Shown piece after piece: positions 34,790 through 46,440 of a DNA stretch of 64,000 nucleotides (its first letter is position 1; each line of letters begins with the position of its first letter). Made by a program: the position numbers and the translations under genes. Source of the stretch: Psettodes erumei. Lineage: Eukaryota > Chordata > Actinopteri > Pleuronectiformes > Psettodidae. The notes beneath the pieces were generated by a model that searched no databases, was not told where the DNA came from, and was given only the letters and a program-made list of their open reading frames with translations. The stretch is taken from contig JAFBJZ010000375.1 of NCBI GenBank assembly GCA_016785225.1, positions 4,755,501 through 4,819,500 of the forward strand, given 5' to 3'.

Positions 34790-35108
34790 CAAAACAGCAA
34801 AAAACAACTATATGATTCATACTCAGTTTCGGCACCATTACTCTTTCCTAATATCTCTGGGCCGGTATCTGTCTGGCTGTTGTGAGGACTGTGGTCAGAA
34901 TTAGCCATCACATGCATGGTTTCATCACATATCTGGGCAATAATAGAAATTTAAAAACACAGCTGACCTTGACAGCTGATTGGAGGATTGAGTGGTAACA
35001 ATATCTTTAAAAGTGAACCTGGACAGATGGAGAACCTTTGCAAAATTCTGCATGAGATACAACACGTGGCGAGTGATAAAATTTTATCTTAAAATTCTTT
35101 TATTCAAG
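34790..35108 (+). promoter_or_regulatory. B6 conserved promoter and exon 1
   Basis: GGACTGTGGTCAGAATTAGC, GATTGGAGGA, ATCTTTAAAAGTGAACCTGG; exon 1 ends 35108. Confidence 0.62.
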
Positions 35109-35217
35109 GTAAGACCAATTTTCATTATATTCATATCCTGAGATAATGCACTCTGCAATTTGCAACTGTTCCTGATCTTTTAATTTGCTCTTCAAAGGAC
35201 TCCAGCTTACCAAAGCT

Positions 35218-38200
35218 ATGAAGCTGCTGATTTTGATATTCTGCCTCACAGTATTGTGCTCCTCAGCCCCTGTAAGTATCTTAACCCACCAAAAACAACA
35301 AAAAAAATTTGATCTGTCAATATGACATATGCTGTGAAATTAGTGCACTTACCTCAAAAGAGTGTTTAATGTGAAATTTTTCTTTGTGGTTAAAGGTGTC
35401 TGAAAAGTGGAAACGAGTCAAACGCTCCTATGACAGTTATGAGGTCAGGATCTGATGACCTGCTATGAAACATTTTCAAAATAATAATTTATATGACAAC
35501 ATATGTCTCTGTATGTCTTCAGCTTTTGATTTCATCACTTTTCTCTTTCTCTCTGAACCAGAGCTACATGCAGCCTCAGTTCCAGCCATATCCTGTGCCT
35601 GTGCCAATGCCATACCCACGGCCTTTTGGGTTCCCATATGCCGCTGCACCTGTTGTTCAACCAGTTGTAATTCCATCAGTCGTCCTTCCATCAGCCGACC
35701 CCTCACCTCCCATTGAATCCTTGCCAGCAGCAATGGAAAATTTGTGGGCACGTCTTGCCAATGCAGCTTCTTCTGTCCGTGCTTCTCTTCCCTCTCTTCC
35801 CTCTCTTCCTTCTCTCCCCTCCCTTCCCTCTCTTCCCTCTCTTCCCTCTCTTCCTTCTCTCCCTTCCCTTCCCTCTCTTCCCTCTCTTCCTTCTCTCCCT
35901 TCCCTTCCCTCTCTCCCTTCCCTTCCCTCTCTTCCCTCTCTTCCCCCTCTTCCGTCTCTTCCTTCCCTCCCTTCCCTCCCTTCCCTCCCTTCCCTTTCTT
36001 CTCTTACTTCTGTCCCTTCATCCTCCAGACCACCCTTGCCAGAATTGTTGAAAGAATTATGGGCTCGTCTTTCCAATGCAGGGTCTTCTCTTCGTGCTTC
36101 ATTTCCTTCTCGTCCTCCTCCACCAACCATCCCTTCACACCCCAGACCACCTTTGCCAGAAGTGCTGAAAGATTTGCGGGCTCGTCTTTCCAATGCAGCT
36201 TCTTCTCTTCGTGCATCACTTCCTTCTTTGCCCTCTCTTCCTTCCCTTCCTTCTCTTCCCTCTCTGCCCTCTCTTCCTTCTCTCCCTTCTCTTCCCTCTC
36301 TTCCCTCCCTTCCCCCTCTTCCTTCTCTTCCTTCTCTTCCTTCTCTCCCTTCTCTTCCCTCTCTGCCCTCTCTTCCTTCCCTTCCCCCTCTTCCTTCTCT
36401 TCCTGAACTTCCTTCTCTCCCTTCTCTTCCCTCTCTGCCCTCTCTTCCTTCCCTTCCATCTCTTCCTTCTCTTCCCTCCCTTCCCTCTCTTCCTTCTCTT
36501 CCTGAACTTCCTTCTCTCCCCTCTCTTCCCTCTCTGCCCTCTCTTCCCTCTCTTCCTTCCCTTCCGTCCCTTCCTTCTCTTCCCTCCCTTCCTTCTCTTC
36601 CTGAACTTCCTTCTCTACCTTCTCTTCCCTCTCTGCCCTCTCTTCCTGAACTTCCTTCTCTCCCTTCTCTTCCCTCTCTGCCCTCTCTTCCTGAACTTCC
36701 TTCCCTTCCGTCTCTTCCTTCTCTTCCTTCCTTTCCCTCTCTTCCTTCACTTCCGTCCCTTCCTTCTCTTCCGTCCCTTCCTTCTCTACCTTCCCTTCCC
36801 TCTCTTCCTTCTTTTTCTTCTCCCCCTTCACCCCCCAGTGTTTCCTTGACAGATGCGGTACAAGGTTTGTGGGATCGTCTTTCCAATGGAGCTTCTTCTC
36901 TTCGTGCTTCTCTGCCCCCCCTTCCTTCTCTTCCCGAACTTCCTTCTCTGCCCTCTCTTCCTGAGCTTCCTTCCCTTCCATCTCTTCCTTCTCTTCCCTC
37001 CCTTCCTTCGCTACCTTCCCTTCCCTCTCTTTCTTCTCCCCCTTCACCCCCCAGTGTTTCCTTGCCAGATGTGCTACAAGGTCTGTGGGATCGTCTTTCC
37101 AATGGAGCTTCTTCTCTTCGTGCTTCTCTGCCCCCCCTTCCTTCTCTTCCCGAACTTCCTTCTCTCCCATCTCTTCCTGAACTTCCTTCTCTCCCTTCTC
37201 TTCCCTCTCTTCCTTCTCTTCCTGAACTTCCTTCTCTACCTTCCCTTCCCTCTCTCCCCTCTTTTCCTTCCCTTCCTTCTCTTCCCTCTCTGCCCTCTCT
37301 TCCTTCTCTTCCTTCCTTTCCCTCTCTTCCTACTCCCCCTTCACCCCCAAGTGTTTCCTTGCCAGAAGTGCTGCGAGGTTTGTGGGATAGTCTTTCTACT
37401 GCAGCTTCTTCCCTTCCTTCTCTTCCGTCTCTCCCTTCCCTGCCCTCTCTTCCTAAACTTCCTACTCTCCCTTCTCTTCCCTCTCTTCCTGAACTTCCCA
37501 CTCTTCCTAACCTCCCCTCTCTCCCTTCTCTTCCTGAACTTCCTTCTCTCCCTTCCCTGCCCTCTCTCTCTGAACTTACTTCTCTTCTCAATCTTCCCTC
37601 TCTTCCTTCCCTGCCTTCTCTCCCCTCTCTTCCTGAACTTCCCTCACTTCCTTCCTTTCCCTCTCTTCCCTCGCTTCCTTCTCTTCCTTCTCTTCCTTCT
37701 CTTCCCTCTCTTCCCTCTCTTCCTTCTCTTCCTGAACTTCCCTCGCTTCCTTCTCTGCCTTCTCTTCCCTCTCTCTCCTGAATTTCCTTCTCTTCTCAAT
37801 CTTCCCTCTCTTCCTGAACTTCCCTCACTTCCTTCCTTTCCTTCTCTTCCTTCCCTGCCTTCTCTTCCCTCTCTTCCCTCACTTCCTTCCTTTCCCTCTC
37901 TTCACTCTCTTCCTTCTCTTCCCTCTCTTCCTTCTCTGCCTTCTCTTCCCTCTCTTCCCTCTCTTCCTTCTCTTCCCTCTCTTCCTTCTCTGCCTTCTCT
38001 TCCCTCTCTTCCCTCTCTTCCTTCTCTTCCTTCTCTTCCCTCGCTTCCTTCCTTTCCGTCTCTTCCCTCGCTTCCTTCTCTTCCTGAACTTCCTTCTCTC
38101 CCTTCTCTTCCCTCTCTTCCCTCTCTTCCTTCTCTTCCCGAACTTCCTTCTCTGCCTTCTCTTCCCTCTCTTCCCTCTCTTCCTTCTCTTCCCTCGCTTC

Positions 38201-39504
38201 CTTCCTTTCCGTCTCTTCCCTCGCTTCCTTCTCTTCCTGAACTTCCTTCTCTCCCTTCTCTTCCCTCTCTTCCCTCTCTTCCTTCTCTTCCCTCTCTTCC
38301 CTCTCTGCCTTCTCTTCCCTCTCTTCCCTCTCTTCCTTCTCTTCCCTCTCTTCCTTCTCTGCCTTCTCTTCCCTCTCTTCCCTCTCTTCCTTCTCTTCCT
38401 TCTCTTCCCTCGCTTCCTTCCTTTCCGTCTCTTCCCTCGCTTCCTTCCTTTCCGTCTCTTCCCTCGCTTCCGTCTCTTCCCGAACTTCCTTCTCTGCCTT
38501 CTCTTCCCTCTCTCTCTGAACTTCCCTCTCTTCCTGAACTTCCTTCACTCCCATCTCTACCTTCACTCCCTTCACTCCCTTCCCTTCCCTCTCTCTCCGA
38601 ACTTCCTTCTCTTCTCTCTCTTCCTGAACTTCCTTCTCTCCCTTCTCTTCCCTCTCTTCCCTCTCTTCCTTCTCTTCCCGAACTTCCTTCTCTGCCTTCT
38701 TTTCCCTCTCTTCCCTCTCTTCCTTCTCTTCCCGAACTTCCTTCTCTGCCTTCTCTGCCTTCTCTTCCCTCTCTTCCCTCTCTTCCTTCTCTGCCTTCTC
38801 TTCCCTCTCTTCCTGAGCTTCCTTCTCTTCCCTCGCTTCCTTCCTTTCCGTCTCATCCCTCGCTTCCTTCTCTTCCCGAACTTCCTTCTCTGCCTTCTCT
38901 TCCCTCTCTCTCTGAACTTCCTTCTCTTCTCAGTCTTCCCTCTCTTCCTGAACTTCCCTCGCTTCCTTCCTTTCCCTCTCTTCCTGAACTTCTCTCCCTT
39001 CCTTCCCTTCCCTCCCTTCCTTCTCTCCCTTCTCTTCCCTCTCTTCCTGAACTCCCGCCTTTTCCATCTCTCCCTTCTCTCCCTTCTCTCCCTTCTCTTC
39101 CCTCTTTCTCCGAACTTCCCTCTCTTCCTGAACTTCCTTCTCTCCCATCTCTACCTTCACTCCCTTCGCTCCCTTCCCTTCCGTCTCTCTCCGAACTTCC
39201 TTCTCTCCTCTCTCTTCCTGAACTTCCTTCTCTCCCATCTCTTCCTTCTCTTCCTTCTCTTCCTTCTCTTCCCTCTCTTCCTGAACTCCCTTCTCTTCCT
39301 GTTCTCCCTTCTCTTCCTTCCCCCCCTTCACTCCCTGGTGTATCCCTGCCAGAAGTTTTGCAAAGTTTTTGGGAACGTCTTTCTAATGCAGCTTCGTCTC
39401 TTGTTGCTTCTCTTCCTGCTCCACCACCCACCCCTCCATCCTTGTCAGATCTGCTGAAATATCTTGCTAATGCAGCTGCTCCTTATCTTCCTGATCTTTC
39501 TTAA
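35218..39504 (+). CDS. B6: giant Ser-Leu-Pro repeat SCPP-like protein, with frameshift
   Basis: Exons 35218-35271 (MKLLILIFCLTVLCSSAP), 35396-35443 (VSEKWKRVKRSYDSYE: R-V-K-R and S-Y-E) and 35562-39504. Exon 4 starts SYMQPQFQPYPVPVPMPYP and reaches AMENLWARLANAASSVRASLP before long runs of S-L-P broken by E-L-P. Helical modules of the type LPEVLQGLWDRLSN recur near 36,030, 36,150, 36,850, 37,060, 37,355 and 39,345; the end is LANAAAPYLPDLS. The first frame meets TGA at 37,779-37,781. The next frame (+1) carries the same repeat, so one extra base lies in CCCTCTCTCTCCTGAA near 37,770; a sibling segment at about 37,560 has the in-frame version. With a continuous frame it would be about 1,340 residues; as written about 773. 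The frameshift may be a sequencing or assembly error in a simple repeat, an allele, or real decay. Confidence 0.7.
35790..39330 (+). repeat. polypyrimidine 9-base minisatellite (CTTCCCTCT type)
   Basis: Coding tandem repeat of CTTCC(C/T)TCT and variants, nearly pure C/T on this strand for about 3.5 kb with islands at the helical modules. The reverse strand gives long chance frames of G-R-E repeats. Confidence 0.9.
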
Positions 39505-39765
39505 TCAAGATGATGAAACCATAAACTTGAAGGGACAAGCTCAAGTGAAGATATGCCCAGCATTAAGAGTTTATTTCTCAGCATTTCTTAAAATCTAATA
39601 ATAAAATTATAAAAGTACAGAAAGAAATTATCAAGATTTTTGTATGACATTTTTGTATTTTGAGCCTTCTAATATTAAAGATTTCATCATGCTATGAGAA
39701 GCTCCATGTCTTTATGAAAGTTGCTACATAAAAATACATGTATAATACTGTCCTAAAATTAATGC

Positions 39766-39766
<1 letters not shown>

Positions 39767-39806
<40 letters not shown>

Positions 39807-39815
39807 AGAGAGAGA
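39767..39815. repeat. (CA)n then (GA)n microsatellite
   Basis: CA run followed by GAGAGAGA in the 3' flank of B6. An equivalent GA run lies at 45,136 after B7. Confidence 0.95.
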
Positions 39816-39999
39816 TTTTGGAAGGATAAAATACATCAATACATCAATACATATCAAATACAAAAGAATAAACGTCCCTGGTGTTTCTGATATAAAAATC
39901 AGCATTTTTTGTTACACACAAAAGCAAATAAGCTTTACTCCAAATTACAATTAAAGTAAAAATAGTTTTAAAAAGTCAAGAAAAATTCAAAATAAAACA

Positions 40000-40385
40000 C
40001 CACATTGATGTTGAGGTGTTTCATAATGTTTCAGAGTGGGAGCATATACTTTCTAATGAAAATAAAATGGGCCTAATTACAATGAAACAAGGGCAAAACA
40101 AAGAAAAACAAAAGCATTTCATTTGGAATTCGCAATAATTCACATGTCATTTACAACCTTCAGTAGGTCAACTGAATATCTACATGTTTGCTCTATAACT
40201 AGGATGGTGCTTTGGTAAGATGTTATCAGTTAAATGAACAAGAAGTTGACTGAAAAAATGTTCTCCATAAGTTAGTTAGAGAAGGTAGATGAAAAACTTT
40301 TTGGAATTTTATTAGTCAGAGTAATTCAGATTTGTTGAGGAAGGGCTTGACAAGTGAAGTTTTAAAAGCTGTCTGTCATCTGTGT
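40000..40385 (-). mobile_element. LINE remnant, short copy
   Basis: Contains TTACAACCTTCAGTAGGTC and TTGAGGAAGGGCTTGACAAG-like text shared with the 24.5-24.8 kb LINE copy. Only the region around the polymerase A motif survives. Confidence 0.5.
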
Positions 40386-40424
40386 TGGTAGCTTACTATG
40401 ATCCATAGTAACATTTTATTCTTA

Positions 40425-40760
40425 GGTAATCTTTAACGTCTTAATCTAGTTTGATCCTATTTTCTTACCAACAACACATGATGAAAACAATGTGACCAGT
40501 AGCAGTGATTAATAATGATAAAATAACAATGAGACACTGATAATATTCTCCTATCATTATGTGATTTGTACTTATTTGAGTAGCTTGAACCACAGAAACC
40601 TCCAATTTCCTAAAATTACAGGAAGAATGCAGAAATGCATGCTTCACTGGGTGTTGCCTGCTCCCTGCTTAAGCCACTAAGTCACTTGATTTGTAATCAT
40701 GTGTGGTATCTGTTTACCAATTTACCAGCACCAAAGGATGGAAAATAAAAAAGATTGAAC
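40425..40760 (+). repeat. conserved block, copy 7 (upstream of A7 pseudogene)
   Basis: GTTTGATCCTATTTTCTTAC, GATGAAAACAATGTGACCAG, GAAATGCATGCTTCACTGGG, TAAGTCACTTGATTTGTAAT. Confidence 0.77.
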
Positions 40761-41084
40761 TGACAAAAAATGGTAATGAAAGATTTCTGTTAGAGACAAG
40801 ACAAGTACAGCCCACAATTATATATTATTTCTGATATGAGCTGTTAAAATAATACTACCAGTATGGTTCATGTAATTCATATGACATTTACTCCTACATA
40901 CTCTTCTACATAAGAAAATCTCTCCATTTAAAAATACTACATACTATCCACAGTCTTTGAGAGAGGGAAGACATGATAATTATCATAACATAATGTATTC
41001 CATTATAATTACTTATAATATTCAAAATTGTCTGTGATCTCAGTCCAATGGCAATTTTATTGGTAATTCAGACAAAATTTCTGT

Positions 41085-41512
41085 AGGATCAATGAAAACA
41101 GGCAGAAGGTAGTGTTGGTGCATGGATGCCTCCTGAGTCTAACCTGTGAAAACATTTCTATTATCCATGATCACTTATTCCTATTTATCAGTTATACATG
41201 TTATTATAACAATAAAATGCAGGCAATATCAAACTTTTTACTTTTGGATTGTGGACAGATGAACAGTGAAACAACTCTTCCTCTGGCTCCAGTGAGCTGA
41301 GTGCCATCTCTGTGCTCCAGAATTAAACATTCAACATACCTGATTGTCTGTTGCGTAAAAGTTCCTAATAAAGCACAAAGTACAACTAATGATAAATTTT
41401 ACTAATTTCCTTCCTCAAACCAGCTATTACTCTCTTCCCTCCACAGCCACCTGTTACTGTTCTGCTGAAAGCAGCTATGGATGCAAATTGTACTACTGCC
41501 AAAAAAATTTAA
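41085..41512 (+). pseudogene. A7: decayed A-family copy
   Basis: Exon 2 homology lacks the ATG (AAAACAGGCAGAAGG) and a usable donor. Exon 3 (ATGAACAGTGAAACAACTCT) is shifted out of frame and has a stop. Exon 4 is shortened, and its PPQPPVTV segment ends before the Thr-rich tail. Confidence 0.75.
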
Positions 41513-42064
41513 TCTGAAATTAATCAGCAATTAATAAGCAAACAAAATTTGGACATCATTGTTGTTATGTGTCACTTTCTCATCAACTCACACCTGTTTT
41601 GAATGGTGTTTGTTAGTGTTTCCACATTCATCAATCTATTTTGAGCGAACATGTAGATGGAAATCATTTGATTCTCTGTAGTATCTGCTGAATGAAGTTC
41701 AAAAATGGAAAAGATGTTTTTTCTAAACATACAATTTTAGAAACATGAATTAAACCACCGTGTCATTTTGAATATTTACATATCTCAATTTGCTAAATAT
41801 GTCAGAAATGATGACTTTTTCTATGAATGTATATTATATATGTATTATATTACAAATGTGTTTTATAATCCCGTCATTCCTTATCTGTTTATACCCCAGT
41901 CTGAAATTTGTGCAAACCATAGGAGCTAACATTGGTAAAAAAAAATGAAGAAAAATCGCTCACAACCACATCATAATGTTTTATTTGTTAAATGTGCACA
42001 TATCGCTCATGAATCCTAAATAGGGGCCTTAAACTAATTTTGTCAGAAAAGTTATGATTTTATG

Positions 42065-42384
42065 ATAACAAAGAAGCATAAAACAGAGGACATGAATCAT
42101 ATCCAGTTTCAGCACCATATCTGTTACCTAATATCTCTGAGCCAGTATCTGTCTGGTTGTTGAGGCCTGTGGTCAGAATGAGCCAATGCATGCATGGTTT
42201 CATCATATATCACGCCAGTAATAGAAATATAAAAACACAGCCCACTTTGACACTGATTGGATGACAGTAGGAACAATATCTTTAAAAAGTGAACCTGGAC
42301 AGATGCAGAATCACTCCAAAATTCTCCATTTGACACAACATGTGGCGAATGATAAAATTTTATCTTACATTTTTTTGATTCAAG
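42065..42384 (+). promoter_or_regulatory. B7 conserved promoter and exon 1
   Basis: GCCTGTGGTCAGAATGAGCC, TGATTGGATGACAG, ATCTTTAAAAAGTGAACCTG, GGCGAATGATAAAAT; exon 1 ends 42384. Confidence 0.62.
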
Positions 42385-42499
42385 GTAGGACCTGATTTGT
42401 TTCTGAGAAGTATGTTCATTTTCTGCAATAATGCACTCTGTGTAATTAGCAATTATTCCTGACCATTTGCTCTACAAAGGACTCCAGCTTATCTGAACA

Positions 42500-44851
42500 A
42501 TGAAGCTGCTGGTTTTGATGTTGTGCTTCACAGTAATGTGCTCCTCGGCCCCTGTAAGTATCTTAAACCAAATAAAAGACAATCTTTAGAGCTACCTATG
42601 ACTAAAATGCTCCTTTATTGATTCACTGATGTGGTATTTATTGCACTTAACTTAAAACAATGTGAAATAATGTGGAAAATAATAATGTGAAATAATTTGT
42701 GTTGAAAGGTGTCTCAAAGGTGGAAACGAGTCAAACGTGCATATGACGGTTATGAGGTCAGTGTCTTGAGACCTAATGTGAACCCTTTTAAAAATAATTA
42801 TTTATACAAAAACATATGTCTCAATATCTTCAGTTTCTGATTTCATCACTTTTCTCTTTCACATGATCCAGAGCTACATGCAACCTCAGTTCCAGCCATA
42901 TCCTGTGCCACTGCCATTGCCTCAGCCTTTTGGCTTCCCTTATGCCGCTGCACCTGTCGTTCAACCAGTCATCCTTCCACCAGCCATCCCTCCACTCCCC
43001 AGCGAATCCTTCCCAGCAGCGATGGAAAATTTGTGGGCACGTTTAGCCAATGCAGCCTCTGCTCTTCGTGCTTCTCTTCCTTCTCTTCCCTCCCTTCCCT
43101 CTCTTCCATCGCTTCCCTCCCTTCCCTCTCTTCCATCTCTTCCCTCCCTTCCCTCTCTTCCCTCTCTTCCTTCTCTCCCTTCCCTTCCCTCGCTCCCTTC
43201 CCTTCCCTCTCTCCCCTCCCTTCCCTCTCTTCCCTCTCTTCCCCCTCTTCCGTCTCTTCCTTCCCTCCCTTCCCTCCCTTCCCTTTCTTCTCTTACTTCT
43301 GTCCCTTCATCCCCCAGACCACCCTTGCCAGAATTGTTGAAAGAATTATGGGCTCGTCTTTCCAATGCAGGTTCTTCTTTTCGTGCTCTTCCCTCTCGTC
43401 CCCCACCAATCATCCCTTCACACCCTAGGCCACCTTTGCCAGAAGTACTGAAAGATTTGCGGGCTCGTCTTTCCAATGCAGCTTCTTCTGTTCGTGCATC
43501 ACTTCCTTCTCTGCCCTCTCTTCCTGAGCTTCCTTCTCTACCTTCCCTTCCCTCTCTTCCTTCTCTGCCCTCTCTTCCTGAGCTTCCTTCTCTACCTTCC
43601 CTTCCCTCTCTTCCCTCTCTGCCCTCTCTTCCTTCTCTGCCTTCACTCCCTTCCCTTCCCTCTCTCCCATCTCTTCCCTCTCTTCCTTCTCTTCCCGAAC
43701 TTCCTTCTCTTCCTTCCCTTCCCTCTCTCCCATCTCTTCCCTCTCTTCCTTCTCTTCCCTCTCTTCCTTCTCTTCCTTCCCTTCCCTCTCTTCCTTCTCT
43801 CCCTTCCCTTCCCTCTTTTCCCGAACTTCCTTCTCTTCCAGAGCTTCCTTCTCTTCCCTCTCTGCCCTCTCTTCCTGAGCTTCCTTCTCTTCCTTCCCTT
43901 CCCTCTCTTCCCTCTTTACCCTCTCTTCCTTCTCTCCCTTCCCTTCCTTCTTTTCCTTCCCTTCCCTCCCTTCCCTCTCTTCCTTCTCTTCTTTCTCCAC
44001 CTTCACCCCCCAGTGCTTCCTTGCCAGATGTGCTCCAAGGTATGTGGGATCGTATATCTAACGCAGCTTCTTCTCTTCATGCTTCTCTTCCCTCCCTTCC
44101 TTCCCTTCCCTCTCTTCCGGAACTCCCCTCTCTTCCCTCTCTTCCCTCCCTTCCTTCCCTTCCCTCTCTTCCCTCTCTTCCTTCTTTACCATCTCTTCCT
44201 TCTCTCCCTTCCCTTCCCTCTCTTCCCTCCCTTCCTTCTCTTCCTTCCCTTCCCTCTCTTCCTGAACTTCCTTCTTTGCCCTCTCTTCCTTCTCTCCCTT
44301 CCCTTCCTGAACTTCCCTCCCTTCCTTCTCTTCCTTCCCTTCCCTCTCTTCCTGAACTTCCTTCTTTGCCCTCTCTTCCTTCTCTCCCTTCCCTTCCTGA
44401 ACTTCCCTCCCTTCCTTCTCTCCCTTCCCTTCCCTCTCTTCCTTCTCTTCCAGAGTTTCCTTCTCTTCCTTCCCTTCCTTCTCTTCCTGAACTTCCCTCC
44501 CTTCCTTCTCTTCCTGAACTTCCTTCCCTTCCTTCTCTCCCTTCCCTCCCCTCTCTTCCTTCTCTCCCTTCTCTTCCCTCTCTTCCTTCCCTTATTTCTC
44601 CCCCTTCACCCCCCAGTGGATCCTTGCCAGAAGTGCTCAAAGGGTTGTGGGATCGTCTTCCTTCTCTTCCTTCCCTTCCTTCCCTTCCCTCTCCCCCTTC
44701 ACCCCCCAGTGGATCCTTGCCAGAAGTGCTCAAAGGGTTGTGGGATCGTCTTCCTTCTCTTCCTGATCCACCGTCCACCCCTCCAGCTTTATCAGATCTG
44801 CTGAAAGATCTTGCTAATGCAGCTGCTCCTTATCTTCCTGATCTTTCTTAA
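42500..44851 (+). CDS. B7: large Ser-Leu-Pro repeat SCPP-like protein
   Basis: Exons 42500-42553 (MKLLVLMLCFTVMCSSAP), 42709-42756 (VSQRWKRVKRAYDGYE) and 42872-44851; 693 residues in one uninterrupted frame. R-V-K-R is kept, but both serines of the SYDSYE motif are replaced (A and G), so exon 3 has no S-x-E site. Exon 4: SYMQPQFQPYPVPLPLPQPF, ENLWARLANAASALRASLP, then S-L-P/E-L-P arrays with modules LPELLKELWARLSNAGSSF, LPEVLKDLRARLSNAASS, LPDVLQGMWDRISNAASS and two copies of LPEVLKGLWDRL, ending LKDLANAAAPYLPDLS. Polyadenylation signals about 44,948-44,961. It is the largest B gene with an intact frame. The last 170 bases match B8 exactly. Confidence 0.78.
43075..44700 (+). repeat. polypyrimidine S-L-P minisatellite of B7
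   Basis: Same CTTCC(C/T)TCT-type 9-base unit as in B6, coding throughout, broken by the helical modules near 43,320, 43,430, 44,010 and 44,615. Confidence 0.9.
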
Positions 44852-45128
44852 TCAAGATGATGAAGCAACAAACTCGCAGAGACAAGCTAAAGTGAAGATA
44901 GGTCCAGCATTTATAGAGTTCATTTCTCATCATTTCTTTAAATTGAATAATAAAAAAATAAAAGTACATTGAATCATGTTATGCGAAGCACTTTGGACAA
45001 TATGTCTTCGCGAAAGTTGTTATATAAAAAGAAAATTTTCACTGAAACTATGATTTCTGCATTCATGTGTAATAATTTACTCATGGGTTAAAACAATGCA
45101 ACTTCCACATATGGAGGAGAGAGAAAGA

Positions 45129-45135
<7 letters not shown>

Positions 45136-45177
<42 letters not shown>
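45136..45177. repeat. (GA)n microsatellite
   Basis: GA dinucleotide run in the B7 3' flank; creates a spurious Ser-Leu minus-strand frame. Confidence 0.95.
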
Positions 45178-45180
<3 letters not shown>

Positions 45181-45389
45181 TGGAAAAATATAATTTAACA
45201 CAAACAATAAAATAATGAATATTAAGGCAATAAATAAAATCAAGTACAACAGAATAAACAGCAGTGATACTGATATAACAAACAATTAATTTTTTTAACT
45301 CAAAAGAAAATAAAAAAATACTCCAAATTCAAATAAAAAAGATAATTTAAAAAAAAAAAAATACACATTAAACATTTAAAAAGAAACAC

Positions 45390-46010
45390 CACATTGATTA
45401 TGGTAGTGTTTAATAATGTTCCAGATTTAACAAAAACATAAAACAAACTGGACCAAGTTAGAAGGAAATGAGGGTAAAGGATAGGAAAACCAAAACATTT
45501 CTCCAATCTGTCAATTAAATCTTTTTGGTCGATGCAGCGGTGAGGCTTAAAATAAGAGGGACAGCCACTTTGTTGGAATCTACAAAAATTCTCATGTCAC
45601 TTACAATTTTCTGTAGTTCATTTTCTGTAGTTTCAGTGTAGTTCTGTAGTTCACTCGCTGCTTTAAGTTAGCTTGCTAACTGGAATGGTGCTTTCCATAA
45701 ATTTTGTTGTTCGTTAAATAAACAAGAAGTTGATAAAAAAAAAATGTTCTCGATCATTACTAAGAGAAAATAAATTAGATATGTTTTATAACTTTACAAG
45801 TTAGATTAATTCATATTTCTTGAGGAAGGAGTTGACCACTGAAGTTTTAATGACAACATTATTATAGATTAAAACTTGATATTTAAAACTGTTGAAGTTA
45901 ACATGTAACTTGCTTTTTTTGCATCATCACTCCACTTTACAACAATTTCAACACCTATTTTTCATAGACTATGACACAAAAGAAGGATCTGTCTTACTTT
46001 TCTTTTTGTA
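45390..46010 (-). mobile_element. LINE remnant, copy after B7
   Basis: A minus-strand frame near 45,590-45,530 resembles the degraded polymerase A motif (VAVPLILSLTAAS), followed upstream by TTGAGGAAGGAGTTGACCAC-like text shared with the other copies. Confidence 0.5.
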
Positions 46011-46109
46011 TTCAGAAGATATTTCTCATTGACACTGTCTTCTCATAAAAGATAACCCACAGGTCATCCGAGTTAGTATCTTATTATGACCAATAATTGC
46101 ATTTTATTA

Positions 46110-46440
46110 ATCTACATTGATCCTGTTTTCTTATCAAGAGCACATGACGAAAACAATGTGACAATGGTACAGTGATTAATAATGATGAAATAACAATTTG
46201 ACACTGATAATACTCTCTTATTATTACGCAGTTTAATTGTAGTTATTACTATGCGTAACTGGAGTGACAGAAGTCACCAGTTTCCTAAGACTACAGTAAG
46301 AATGCATGCTTCACTGGGTGTTGTCTGTTACCTGCTTAAGCCACTAAGTAACTTGATTTGTAATCATAAGAGCCGGGATGTCCATGCATGGTATCTGTTT
46401 ACCAACTTACCAGGAAAATAAAAAAGACCGAACCTACATA
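46110..46440 (+). repeat. conserved block, copy 8 (upstream of A8 pseudogene)
   Basis: CATTGATCCTGTTTTCTTAT, GACGAAAACAATGTGACAAT, GAATGCATGCTTCACTGGGT, CTAAGTAACTTGATTTGTAA. Confidence 0.75.

Noticed and set aside
36193..36849. Plus-strand frames rich in F-P-L-F-L-L in other phases of B6-B8
   Set aside because: Shadow readings of the same pyrimidine repeat; the acceptor-defined frame with module and C-terminus is the real one.
35657..37591. Long minus-strand frames reading G-R-E-G-R-E-G repeats opposite B6, B7, B8
   Set aside because: They are the antisense of the CTTCCCTCT minisatellite. No signal peptide, splice plan or promoter on that strand.
35562..39504. Collagen-like or elastin-like protein
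   Set aside because: The repeat is S-L-P, not G-x-y or VPGxG; only the triplet periodicity is shared.
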